A stretch of DNA of 64,000 nucleotides. It comes from Sciscionella sediminilitoris. GTDB taxonomy: Bacteria; Actinomycetota; Actinomycetes; Mycobacteriales; Pseudonocardiaceae. Shown one piece after another: positions 41,486 through 49,598 of the stretch; position 1 is the first letter of the stretch; each line of letters begins with the position of its first letter. The notes under the pieces are model-generated. The model searched no databases. It worked only from the letters and a program-made list of their open reading frames with translations, and was not told the DNA's origin. The translations under genes and the position numbers were made by a program. The stretch spans positions 124,001 through 188,000 of the forward strand of contig NZ_JALM01000020.1 of assembly GCF_000737195.2 (NCBI RefSeq). Direction: 5' to 3'.

Positions 41486-42502
41486 TCACCGCCTTTCCGC
41501 GAGCAGGGCCACCGTGGAACCGGCCGGGATGGCGTGCGTGCATTGGCCATACGAGGCACCCGGATACCACCAACAGAACCCGTCGACCGGAGACCGGATC
41601 TCCTCGAGCACTTCGCCGTAGAGGTCGGTGATCTCGAGCAGCAGATCACCGGTATGGAAAGGAACCCCGGCCGGGTGGCGCACCCAGACCAGACCCGCCG
41701 CGCTCGCGGACAGCGCGCCCCAATAGCCGAAACCACCGGGAATGCGCGCGTCGTCCGCGTGCCGCTCGCCAACGCCCGGGAGCATCCCGATTTCGGTGAG
41801 GATCGCGGTGAGCCCCTGCGCGCCCCGACCGGCATCAACGAGGGTGCGGGCACCGTTGAGCTCGACCATGAGACCGGGGATCCCCCGCGCCAGCGCGGTC
41901 GCCGCGGGGTACACATCCGAGGGGCCGAGCCAAGCAGGATGCGCTGTCGGCGCGCTCATATCGACCGGCGTGACACCGAACGCCTCCGCCATTCGCACCG
42001 CCACCTCGGCAGTCTCCGCGTCGCGGGCGTTCTCCAGGAAGAGCATCGACATCGGCGCACAGGGCTCGTTATTGCCGTGCACATCGACGACGAACTCCGC
42101 CCGCTCCAGCACCGAGCCCACGATGGCGCCGAGCCGACGGCTCGTGGAGCCCTCCTCCTCGGCATCCCAGTAGTGCGGGCCGGACATGTTGATGCCGTCG
42201 ATCGGGCTGACGTACACCCCTCCGGACACGGCAGGGACATTGACCGCCGGGACCGCGATCACCGTTCCGGACAACTCACGCGGATCGATGGACCGTGCGA
42301 ACTCGATCGCCGCTCCCGTTCCCACGACCTCATTGCCGTGTGAGCCCGCGATGACAACGAAAACCGGGCCATCCTCGGCTCCGTTGACGACGAGGTAAGG
42401 AACCGTGATGGCGCTGCCCGATGCCTGCGGTACCTCGCCGAGTACCCCGTGGGCGCGGCTGCCCGCGGGGACCTTCAGACCGCGATGTTCGAACGTAGTC
42501 AC
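41486..42502 (-). CDS. Succinylglutamate desuccinylase/aspartoacylase-family zinc hydrolase
   Basis: A 338-residue M14-like zinc hydrolase. The first zinc pair HxxE is in VVIAGSHGNEVVGTG near residue 53, the substrate arginine/asparagine region in AVPAVNVPAVSGGVY near residue 88, and the third zinc histidine in EFVVDVHGNNEPCAP near residue 140. The C-terminal beta domain follows (LVWVRHPAGVPFHTGDLLLE). Family members remove an acyl group from an amino acid or cleave a related amide. It overlaps the M20 gene by ATGA, and the VOC gene follows without a gap, so it acts within the same pathway as the hydantoinase subunits. Confidence 0.88.
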   Translation of the reverse strand: MTTFEHRGLKVPAGSRAHGVLGEVPQASGSAITVPYLVVNGAEDGPVFVVIAGSHGNEVVGTGAAIEFARSIDPRELSGTVIAVPAVNVPAVSGGVYVSPIDGINMSGPHYWDAEEEGSTSRRLGAIVGSVLERAEFVVDVHGNNEPCAPMSMLFLENARDAETAEVAVRMAEAFGVTPVDMSAPTAHPAWLGPSDVYPAATALARGIPGLMVELNGARTLVDAGRGAQGLTAILTEIGMLPGVGERHADDARIPGGFGYWGALSASAAGLVWVRHPAGVPFHTGDLLLEITDLYGEVLEEIRSPVDGFCWWYPGASYGQCTHAIPAGSTVALLAERR

Positions 42503-43656
42503 TCGTGCACCTCTTCCTTGGTTGGTGACTCATTGACGTGCCGGAGGTAGTCGATCGCCGTGAGCGCCATCGCCCGCGCGCCCTGCAGCATCGCCGCGCG
42601 GGCCATGCCGGTGTCACCGTGCTTCGTGGCCTCATGACTGTGGAACGGCGTGCCGCCCGGCCAGGCCGCGACCGACACCAAACCGGCGGGAACTATCTGG
42701 CTGACATTGCCGAAATCGGTCGAGGCACTGGCATCCCAATCGGTGACCCGCTCACCCAATGCCGCAAGATTCGCACGCAGCAGCGCCGTCAGCAGTGGGT
42801 CAGGGCGAATCGGGTCCGCGTGACCGCCGTACTCCACGGAAAGCTCGGTGTCACTGGCCAGCGCGCCCGCCCGCGCACAGTCGATGACCCGGCCGACCAC
42901 ACGATCGAGTTCCGCGACATCCGTGGAACGGACCCCGAACCGGCACTGGGCGAACGCGGGAATCACGTTGTGCGCCTCACCACCAGCGGTGATGATCCCG
43001 TGGATGCGGACATCGTCCCGAACCAGCTGACGCAGGGCGTTGACGTTCTGCATGGCCAGCAGCACACCGTCGAGCGCCGAAGCTCCCGCCCACGGTTCGG
43101 TCGCCGCGTGCGAAGGACGGCCCACGAACGAAAACGTGACCTCACGGCTGCCCGTGCTCCGGGTCATCACACTGGAACTGCCGGAGGCGTGGAAACTGAG
43201 CACCGCGTCGACACCGTCGAACGCGCCGGCCTCGAGCATGTCCCGCTTACCGGTCAATGTTTCTTCCGCGGGACAGCCGAACACCTTGATGCGGCCATCA
43301 AGCTCAGTGCACACCGCCGCCAGACCCAACGCGGCAGCGATCGTGGAACCGGCGATCAGATGGTGCCCACACCCGTGCCCGACGCCCGGCAGCGCGTCAT
43401 ACTCCGCGAGCAAACCAACCGTCGGCCCCGGACGAGCGCCCTCGATCGTGGCAACGAACCCGGTCTCGACACCAGCGACATCGGCGACCGCGCAACCGAT
43501 CTCCTCGAGCACCCGCACACACGCCTCGCGGGCACGATACTCATCACCACTGAGCTCGGGATCGGCGAAGATCTCCAACGCCAGCGCCCAAACCCGATCC
43601 GCGGCATCGTCCACCCCAGCAACCGCGGCCAGTCTCACCTGCTCACCCATCGACAT
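42499..43656 (-). CDS. M20-family metallo-amidohydrolase (aminoacylase/carbamoylase type)
   Basis: A 385-residue M20 peptidase-family hydrolase. Metal ligands are in GVGHGCGHHLIAGST near residue 92 and FGCPAEETLTGKRDM near residue 127, with the catalytic Glu pair, and FVGRPSHAATEPWAGASAL near residue 178 is the dimerisation-domain signature. The pattern is that of AbgB/HipO-like amidohydrolases which cleave N-acyl or N-carbamoyl amino acids. As first gene of the hydantoinase operon it could hydrolyse the N-carbamoyl or ring-opened product. The start is ATG 43656 or ATG 43650; neither has a good ribosome site, and translation probably depends on the overlapping leader ORF at 43643-43693. Confidence 0.9.
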   Translation of the reverse strand: MSMGEQVRLAAVAGVDDAADRVWALALEIFADPELSGDEYRAREACVRVLEEIGCAVADVAGVETGFVATIEGARPGPTVGLLAEYDALPGVGHGCGHHLIAGSTIAAALGLAAVCTELDGRIKVFGCPAEETLTGKRDMLEAGAFDGVDAVLSFHASGSSSVMTRSTGSREVTFSFVGRPSHAATEPWAGASALDGVLLAMQNVNALRQLVRDDVRIHGIITAGGEAHNVIPAFAQCRFGVRSTDVAELDRVVGRVIDCARAGALASDTELSVEYGGHADPIRPDPLLTALLRANLAALGERVTDWDASASTDFGNVSQIVPAGLVSVAAWPGGTPFHSHEATKHGDTGMARAAMLQGARAMALTAIDYLRHVNESPTKEEVHE

Positions 43657-43693
43657 CCGACCACGGCTCGAGCCCCAGCTGGAAGCTACCCAT
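43643..43693 (-). CDS. 16-codon leader ORF overlapping the start of the hydantoinase operon
   Basis: Directly upstream of the M20 gene a strong ribosome site, GAGGAGGAG, precedes an ATG at 43693 that opens a different frame encoding MGSFQLGLEPWSDVDG and stopping at TGA 43643-43645. The stop lies inside the first codons of the M20 gene (ATG 43656 and 43650). The only good Shine-Dalgarno sequence in the region thus serves this leader, and ribosomes finishing it would be positioned to restart on the M20 gene. Coupling, attenuation or a frameshifted M20 N-terminus are possible readings. Confidence 0.5.
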   Translation of the reverse strand: MGSFQLGLEPWSDVDG

Positions 43694-43726
43694 CACTCCT
43701 CCTCGCTCGCGTGGCCGTGAAACTAT

Positions 43727-43738
43727 TACGTTCACGTA
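43727..43738. promoter_or_regulatory. Palindrome in the hydantoinase operon / marR divergent promoter
   Basis: TACGT-TC-ACGTA is a perfect 5-bp inverted repeat within a locally AT-rich stretch (ACTATTACG...GTAGTATTAGG), 33 bases upstream of the leader ORF and 85 bases upstream of the divergent marR. It is the best candidate operator for that MarR protein. Confidence 0.5.
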
Positions 43739-43822
43739 GTATTAGGCAAGAGTGCTTGCGGAGAATTTCAAGGAAATCTCGGACAGAGTGCTGTGTGCAC
43801 ATAACACACGGCTTCTGCGACA

Positions 43823-44311
43823 ATGGACGCCGTCATGAGTGAACAGACAACGAACCCGGTCGAGCAGGACGCAGCACGCGGCCTCGACCTCGACCAGCAA
43901 GCCCTGCCCTACCTGCTCAGACGAGCACACTCACGCGCGGAAGCACTCTTCGTCGACATCATGTGCGTCGACGAACTCACACCACGCCAGATCACCCTGC
44001 TCACGGTCAGCGCACAACACCCCGGCGCCACCATGAGCGAACTCGCCGAGGTCGCCGCCATCGACCTCAACACCACTTCCGCCCTCGTGCGCAAACTACT
44101 CGGGAAGGGCCTGCTCGAACGCCGCCACTGCCCGACCGATGCCCGCGCCAGGCCGATCCACATCACCGAAAACGGCACAGACGTACTCCGCAGAGTACTG
44201 CCACACAACGGCGAACTGATCGAAGCGATCCTGGCGCCGCTCCCTCCGGAATACCGCCCCCTGTTCGTCAAATGCCTCAGGCTGATGCTCGGCATCGACC
44301 CACCTGCATAA
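43823..44311 (+). CDS. MarR-family transcriptional regulator
   Basis: A 162-residue MarR regulator. LTPRQITLLTVSAQHPGATM leads into the recognition region MSELAEVAAIDLNTTSALVR (residues about 70-90), and the wing carries LLERRHCPTDARARPIHITE with the conserved D-x-R tip. It is divergent from the six-gene hydantoinase operon with a palindrome between, so it is the likely regulator of that operon and of itself. The start could also be the in-frame ATG at 43835; no clear ribosome site distinguishes them. Confidence 0.9.
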   Translation: MDAVMSEQTTNPVEQDAARGLDLDQQALPYLLRRAHSRAEALFVDIMCVDELTPRQITLLTVSAQHPGATMSELAEVAAIDLNTTSALVRKLLGKGLLERRHCPTDARARPIHITENGTDVLRRVLPHNGELIEAILAPLPPEYRPLFVKCLRLMLGIDPPA

Positions 44312-44760
44312 GGCCCCACCGGAACGTACGGGCGCTCCGTCGTCCACGGCGCCGCCGGAATCTCGATGCCGTCAGCGCCGTGTCGCCCCTGCCGCGCCAC
44401 AACGGCAGGACTGAAGGCGCAGGAGAAAGATCAACCAATGACGTACGGAGACACCCGCATCCCTCTGGCTCCACCGAATTGCGGCCTACTCGCCGCGGTG
44501 GTGACCGATGGCTACCGCCGGAAACCCTGCACAGCAAAGTCATCACGAGCGCTATGAGGACGCGGTCTTCCCACCCGAAGCATTGCTGCCCACCGAAGGC
44601 TGCCACGACCGGTCGATCCGCACCTTCTTCCTGCTCGGCGACCCCGCCACCGACTTCCCCGCCGACCTGTCCTGGCTGGCCGCCGCCTGCACGGTAAAGC
44701 GGTGCCGGACATCGGTCGAGTCGGCCTTCCGGACCGCCGCGCAAACCGGGGAGGGCGTGT
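44312..44760 (+). other. Region of unassigned, probably broken coding sequence
   Basis: A ribosome site (AGGAGAAAG) precedes ATG 44438, which opens a 39-codon frame beginning MTYGDTRIPLAPPNCGLLAA and ending at 44557. An overlapping frame continues from about 44508 to 44777 with protein-like composition (VFPPEALLPTEGCHDRSIRT, then FFLLGDPATDFPADLSWLAA). The two together look like one gene broken by a frameshift near 44530, but I recognise no family. The next genes downstream are also broken, which supports decay. Confidence 0.4.
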
Positions 44761-45299
44761 TCAGCGGCGATCGCTGAGCAGTCCGGCATCGCTGAGCGTG
44801 ATGCGGACGTCGCGAACGAAGGCGGCGACGTCGTCAAGCCCGAAAGCCGTGTGTTGCAAGACAAAACCGTGCAGCAACGCCATCACCACCCGCGCTCCGC
44901 GATCGGGATCCAGCTCGGCAGGCACGCCGCCCGCCCGCTGGCCATTGCGGAGCGCATCCGCGATGCGTTGGCGCACGCCCTCGAAGCCCGCTTGGGCCTG
45001 TTGTCGTAACCCCTGGTGCCGTAACAACTCACCCCAGGCTTGCACGGCACAGCGCAGCAGCTCGTCCACGGGGATGCTCTGTCCCACGGCGTCGACGGCG
45101 AGGTCACCACTGACCGGCTCGATCGCCGCCGCGACCAGATCCGCGATGGTGACCTCGCCGCCCGCGTCGACGAGACGCTCGACGGGATCGAACATCACAC
45201 GGAAGGCGTCGCCAGCTATCTCGATGACGATCTCTTCCTTACTGGCGAAGTGCGATAGGGAGCACCGACCGACACGCCCGCTTCGGCGGCGATGTGCAT
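44761..45299 (-). pseudogene. TetR-family regulator, truncated and frameshifted
   Basis: The minus strand encodes most of a TetR protein. HIAAEAGVSVGAPYR is the recognition helix region, then a one-base deletion near 45251 breaks the frame; restoring it gives YRHFASKEEIVIEIAGDAF, and the frame then continues to 44761 through the C-terminal domain (SIPVDELLRCAVQAWGELL, LRNGQRAGGVPAELDPDRGA). The first 25 or so residues of the DNA-binding domain are missing: the sequence changes at about 45297 into that of a peptidase on the other strand. The gene cannot make a functional repressor. Confidence 0.78.
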
Positions 45300-45910
45300 G
45301 GCGGGCCGGTCTGGGTGTACCGGAGCAGGTGGGAGATGGGCCACTACCTCACGCCGCTGCTCGTGAGCCGCGGCTATGCGGTCCTGTATCCGACCCCGAG
45401 AGGAAGCGGTGTTCGGCGAGATGGGCGGCACCGACACCGGCGACTACCGCAGCGGCATCGATCATCCGTTGGTCTCGGCGTGGTCGATCCCGGCCGTATC
45501 GGAGTCACTGGGCAGTCGTATGGGGGCTTCATGTCGGCGTGGTTGATCACGCAAGACCAGCGGTTCGCGGCGGCCGTGCCGATGGCGCCAGTGACGAACT
45601 GGTACTCCCAGCATCACACGTCGAACCTCCCCTGTTTCGACCAGATTTTCCTTGCCGCCGACCCACACGCGGCTGGTGGCCGCTATCACGACCGGAGCCC
45701 GGTGATGTTCGCCGGTCGCGTTCGCACTCCCACCCTGCGGACAACCGGGCTGGATGACCGCTGCACCCCGCCCCCACCCAGGCGACCGAGTTCCGTCACG
45801 CGCTCCTGGCCGCGGACGTCAACTCGGTCGGCGTGGCCTACCCCGGTGAAGGGCACGGGGCTCACCGCACGCGCGGGAAGACTGACCGCTCAGCTCTCCG
45901 ACGGCGATGA
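45294..45910 (+). pseudogene. S9 (prolyl-oligopeptidase) family peptidase, truncated and frameshifted
   Basis: The plus strand carries the C-terminal catalytic domain of an S9 peptidase in three frame segments: HGGPVWVYRSRWEMGHYLTP, then FGEMGGTDTGDYRSGIDH in another frame, then VVDPGRIGVTGQSYGGFMSA with the nucleophile Ser, GLDDRCTPP with the catalytic Asp, and after a further shift at a C-rich run near 45775 TEFRHALLAADVNSVGVAYP with GEGHGAH as the His site. A stop follows at 45908-45910. The N-terminal propeller, over 300 residues, is missing. At least three frame breaks show the gene is dead. Confidence 0.8.
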
Positions 45911-46083
45911 CCGGCGTGTCGAGCCCCGTTCGTCGAACGAATCAGGTCGTGAAAGGCACCGCGGCGTGAACTACCTCAGCCGCGTCATCCTGCCGATCAT
46001 CAATCGCTGGACATCAACGGCGGCATGCGCCTGCGCTGACCAGCGCCGCCCCATAGAAGCCCTGCTCACTGCCCATACCACAC

Positions 46084-47316
46084 TCAACGTGCCGCTTCCA
46101 CGAGGAAATTGGGGGCGCCGAAGTTGCCGGATTTCAGTGCGATAGTGAGGCCGATGGCGCTGGAGTGCGTGTATATCCACGGGACTCCGGTTGTCGCGAC
46201 GCCGGTGATGGTGCCGTGTTTTACTCCTAGGGCCGTGGTCACCGCGCCGGAGGTTTCACCGCCTGCGACGATGATGCGTTTTGTGCCACGGTCACGCAGA
46301 CCGACGGCGATATGCCCGAGCGTCTTTTCGAGCAGGTCCGCGGACCGGTCCTTGCCGATCCGTTCCTGCACGACTCGCACCTGGTCCGGCTCGAGGGAAC
46401 CGACGAAGTAGGCAGCGGTATCGGTGGCGAGGGTTTCGAACCAGTCCAGCGCGATGCGCGCGAGAACAGCCGCCGACGAATCTGCCAGCAAGTCGATCTG
46501 ATGCAGGGGAAGGCCTGCTTCCCGCACATGCGCCAGCTGTTCGCGAGTACGGGCGGAGGCGCTTCCGACAAGGACCGCCGCCCGGTCGGAAGACCCACTC
46601 GCGGAACGGACGTGGCTCCCGGTGGCAGGTGCGGACGCCTCCGATCGCAGAACCTGTCCGAGTGCCCGCGCGAGTCCTGCCGCGCCGGAGACGAGCCGAT
46701 CGCTTCGGGTCTGTGCTGCTACGCGGAGGAGATCCTCGTCCGTCATGGCGTCGGCGACGAGGTAACCATCGTCGCGCCGCGTGGCGCTGGCCGAGCCTGC
46801 TTCGTCGAGCATATGGACCGGGCGTTTCGTTTGGGCACTGAGCAGGCGCGGAACGTTCGCGTCCGTCATCGGGGTCAGCGGATGATGTCGCATCGAGGTC
46901 TGATCGAGCGGGACGCCGAAGACGAACAGGTCGCCTCCCTCGACCGTGCGGCCGTGCTCGGGTGTGGCGGGCGTGGTGACGCTGTTCGGAACGCCGGTGA
47001 GATCCGACAAGGCGTCGAGGATCGGGCCGATGTTGCCCGATCGCGTCGAATCGAATGTCGAGCAGTATTTGTAGTACAGCATCGACGCGCCGAGTTCGAG
47101 GAGCCACTTGCCGGCCTGAGTGGATCGCTTCACTGCTTCCGCTGACGGCGCCGTTCGTGTCTTGAGGCCGATGACAACAGCATCCGGTTGCGCACTGACT
47201 ACGGTCTCAGGGGTGGGCGGACCGAAGTGGATGTCCACAGTGAGACCCGATTGGAACAGCGCCAGAGCGACATCGGTCGCCCCGGTGTGATCGTCGGCCA
47301 CGACTCCGATCTTCAT
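46084..47316 (-). CDS. otnK: Four-carbon acid sugar kinase family protein (OtnK-like 3-oxo-tetronate kinase)
   Basis: A 410-residue kinase of the former DUF1537 family. The N-terminal MKIGVVADDHTGATDVALAL is the family signature (with D-D-x-T-G-A), SMLYYKYCSTFDSTRSGNIG near residue 80 is the sugar-acid-binding segment, and the C-terminal domain has FVGSLEPDQVRV, IIVAGGETSGAVTTALGV near residue 350 and GVATTGVPWIYTHS, the nucleotide site. It phosphorylates 3-oxo-tetronate at C4 in threonate/erythronate catabolism. The gene overlaps the racemase-family gene by ATGA and is third in an operon controlled by the GntR operator at 48779. Confidence 0.88.
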   Translation of the reverse strand: MKIGVVADDHTGATDVALALFQSGLTVDIHFGPPTPETVVSAQPDAVVIGLKTRTAPSAEAVKRSTQAGKWLLELGASMLYYKYCSTFDSTRSGNIGPILDALSDLTGVPNSVTTPATPEHGRTVEGGDLFVFGVPLDQTSMRHHPLTPMTDANVPRLLSAQTKRPVHMLDEAGSASATRRDDGYLVADAMTDEDLLRVAAQTRSDRLVSGAAGLARALGQVLRSEASAPATGSHVRSASGSSDRAAVLVGSASARTREQLAHVREAGLPLHQIDLLADSSAAVLARIALDWFETLATDTAAYFVGSLEPDQVRVVQERIGKDRSADLLEKTLGHIAVGLRDRGTKRIIVAGGETSGAVTTALGVKHGTITGVATTGVPWIYTHSSAIGLTIALKSGNFGAPNFLVEAAR

Positions 47317-47975
47317 GACGCCCGTCCCAGAGCGGCCGCGAGCTGTTCCGCGGCACTGTGCGGACCACTGAGCACGGGTTTACCCAATGCCGCTGCGACG
47401 GCCTGCGCCGCCGGGGACAGCGAGTACTGCGCCAACATGACGGCGTCGAAATCGGGACCGTCCTGCACTGTGGCGGCAATGGAAGCAGCCAGTTCCTGCA
47501 CTGTCCCGGATTCCGCGAGGCGCATTGCGTCCCGATCGGTCGCCGTCAGCACCCTCTGCTGAGTTCCGGCGGATCGGAGGCTGGCGCGGAGGCGGTCGGC
47601 CGAGTCCCGTGCGGCGGACTCCAGCGACCCGACCACCAGGACCCGGGGCGCAGCCAGCGCTGCGACGGCCTTGAAGACGGCGTCATCGGGAGCAAGCACG
47701 GGAATCTCCGCAGATGAGTATTCGGCGGTGATGAAGCCGTACAACGAGCAGGTGAGCAGAATCGCGTCGGCGCTACCTCCGAGTGCATGCTCGATGAGCC
47801 GCCGCATCCGCTGCTGCAATGGCGCGTCGACATCACCCTTTTCTTTCGCATCAGCGAGCAGGCGGTCATCGAGAATATTCCAGATTCTGGCGGCCGGGAG
47901 GATCTGGGTGATGGCGTCGGTGGCTGGCGGGACGGCGAGGGGCGTGGCGCTGATGATGGCGACCGTGAGCGTCAT
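47313..47975 (-). CDS. Asp/Glu racemase-superfamily protein
   Basis: A 220-residue protein of the aspartate/glutamate/hydantoin racemase fold. The N-terminal cysteine loop is ADAILLTCSLYGFITAEYS near residue 75, and the C-terminal half has VLVVGSLESAARDSADRL. Where true racemases have a second catalytic cysteine, this one reads DAVMLAQYSLSPAAQAV, so a two-cysteine racemase is unlikely; single-cysteine relatives include decarboxylases and isomerases. ATG 47975 is preceded by GGAGG. It overlaps otnI and otnK by 4 bases each. Its role in tetronate metabolism is not established. Confidence 0.82.
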   Translation of the reverse strand: MTLTVAIISATPLAVPPATDAITQILPAARIWNILDDRLLADAKEKGDVDAPLQQRMRRLIEHALGGSADAILLTCSLYGFITAEYSSAEIPVLAPDDAVFKAVAALAAPRVLVVGSLESAARDSADRLRASLRSAGTQQRVLTATDRDAMRLAESGTVQELAASIAATVQDGPDFDAVMLAQYSLSPAAQAVAAALGKPVLSGPHSAAEQLAAALGRAS

Positions 47976-48766
47976 CGGATACCTCCGATCAGATCTACGT
48001 TGTTCCGCCAGCCGAGTCCTGCGACAGTTCCGGCAGCGGGCTGGTACTCGCAGCCGATCCACCGGTCGTAGCCGATTCGGTCGAGGCGTTCGAAGACAGC
48101 CTTCCAGCTGATCTCACCGGTACCGGGTTCGTGCCGGAGCGGACTGTCGGCCACCTGCACGTGCTTGATCTGCGGCGCGGCAGCGTGCAGCCGCTCGAGC
48201 AGGTTTCCCCCACTGCGCTGCGCATGGTAAACGTCGAACAGGATGCCGAGTCGATCGTCTTCGAAGAGTTCGACCGTTTCGATGGCGTGTTCGAGGTCAT
48301 CCCAGGCCATCCGCGGCTGGTCCACACGGTTGATCGCCTCGACGGCCAGGGTGATCGACGGATCCGAGTGCGAGAGCGCCCATTCGATGTTGCGGGCGAG
48401 CGTGGCCGCGGCGGCACGGCGCGTTCGATCCACAGGGACGAGACCGGCCATCACGTGGATGAGGGAGGCTCCGAGCGTCACCGCATACTCGTGCGCCCGG
48501 CGGAAGCCGTCCCGGAAAGCTGCCTCTTCCCCAGGCACACCGGCGGCCCCGTTCGCGGTGGGACTGCCCGGCGCACCGGCCGGGGTGTTCACCAGCACCA
48601 GCACCAGCCGAGCCGAGGACAATGCCTTCCGGATGGTTTGCGGCTCGTAACCGTAGGGGTCGGCTATCTCGACGCCTCGGAAGCCATCCGCCGCGGCGGC
48701 GGCGAATCGGTCGAGGAACGGCAGCTCGGTATAGAGCCACTTGAGGTTCGCATCGAACTCGATCAT
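47972..48766 (-). CDS. otnI: Hydroxypyruvate-isomerase family protein (OtnI-like 2-oxo-tetronate isomerase)
   Basis: A 264-residue TIM-barrel isomerase. FDANLKWLYTELPFLDRFAA at the N-terminus, LAVEAINRVDQPRM near residue 140 (with a metal Glu), LGILFDVYHAQRSGGN near residue 175 (metal Asp/His) and the late DRWIGCEYQPAAGTVAGL (metal Glu) match the Hyi/OtnI family, which isomerises 2-oxo-tetronate to 3-oxo-tetronate for OtnK. ATG 48766 follows AAGGAG. It is the first gene of the minus-strand unit and lies immediately behind the operator at 48779-48795. Confidence 0.88.
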   Translation of the reverse strand: MIEFDANLKWLYTELPFLDRFAAAAADGFRGVEIADPYGYEPQTIRKALSSARLVLVLVNTPAGAPGSPTANGAAGVPGEEAAFRDGFRRAHEYAVTLGASLIHVMAGLVPVDRTRRAAAATLARNIEWALSHSDPSITLAVEAINRVDQPRMAWDDLEHAIETVELFEDDRLGILFDVYHAQRSGGNLLERLHAAAPQIKHVQVADSPLRHEPGTGEISWKAVFERLDRIGYDRWIGCEYQPAAGTVAGLGWRNNVDLIGGIR

Positions 48767-48778
48767 GACACTCCTTCA

Positions 48779-48795
48779 ATATACGTTAAGTATAT
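48779..48795. promoter_or_regulatory. GntR operator copy 1 (otnI / gntR divergent promoter)
   Basis: ATATAC-GTTAA-GTATAT is a perfect 6-bp inverted repeat with a 5-base centre, 12 bases upstream of the otnI start and 48 bases upstream of the gntR start. The same pattern recurs at 51414 and 54796 upstream of the neighbouring units. Confidence 0.85.
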
Positions 48796-48843
48796 GCATC
48801 GTGAGATCCTTGGGTGGCCAAGGGGTGAGATACTGGCGCGACC

Positions 48844-49596
48844 ATGACGACTGACGCCCTCTCGCAAACCGATCAGGCTCTGGAGTTGATCCGGTCCAGC
48901 ATCATCGACTTACGGCTCGCTCCATCCAGTCGCATCGATGAACCGTTGTTGCTGTCGCAGTTCGGTCTCGGACGTACGCCGGCCCGTGAAGCTTTGAACC
49001 GGTTGACCGCAGAAGGGTTCGTCCGTATCGCTCCGAATCGCGGAGGGGCATTCGTTCGCGGGCTCGACCTGCACGAGATGTTGGAAGTGATCACTGCGCA
49101 GCAGGTCGTCGAGCAGCTGCTCGGCCAGCTGATCAACCTCGACGATGAGTCACTGGTGGAGGACCTCGAAGCCCTCCAACGCGAGTACGCGGACGTCGTC
49201 ACCAAGCGCGACTATCTCGCGATCACGGCGGTCAACGAAGCGTTCCACTTGCGCATGCACCGCTGTGTGGAGAACTCCTTCCTGTTCGATTTCGCACAAT
49301 CGACTCATCGTCACGTCCGCCGTCTGAACGTCTACATCTACCGGCTGGAAGCGGCGAATCCCAGCGAACACAGGGATCTTCTGGCATCGAACTCGTCGGA
49401 GCACGACGAAATCATCGAGCACATCCGGGCTCGCGACCGCGACGCGCTGGCCGATCTGCTGCGGCGCCACAGTCAGACCTCCCACAAACGTCTGCTGAAC
49501 GTGATGGATCAGATCCCGGCCCCGATCGGTGAGATCATGGTGACCACGGACGGCGAAACATCGCACCAGCCGCAGCAAGGATCTGACCTGTCCTGA
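48844..49596 (+). CDS. GntR-family regulator (FadR/FCD type)
   Basis: A 250-residue GntR regulator with an N-terminal winged helix (LLLSQFGLGRTPAREALNRL, then GFVRIAPNRGGAFVRGLD) and a C-terminal FCD domain whose metal-site histidines are in NEAFHLRMHRC, SSEHDEIIEHI and RHSQTSHKRLL. FCD-type regulators usually sense small carboxylic acids, which fits a sugar-acid pathway. It is divergent from otnI over operator copy 1, and the identical pattern in front of three further transcription units suggests it controls the whole 46-55 kb module. Its end is 2 bases from the stop of the convergent RidA-type gene. Confidence 0.93.
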   Translation: MTTDALSQTDQALELIRSSIIDLRLAPSSRIDEPLLLSQFGLGRTPAREALNRLTAEGFVRIAPNRGGAFVRGLDLHEMLEVITAQQVVEQLLGQLINLDDESLVEDLEALQREYADVVTKRDYLAITAVNEAFHLRMHRCVENSFLFDFAQSTHRHVRRLNVYIYRLEAANPSEHRDLLASNSSEHDEIIEHIRARDRDALADLLRRHSQTSHKRLLNVMDQIPAPIGEIMVTTDGETSHQPQQGSDLS

Positions 49597-49598
49597 GG

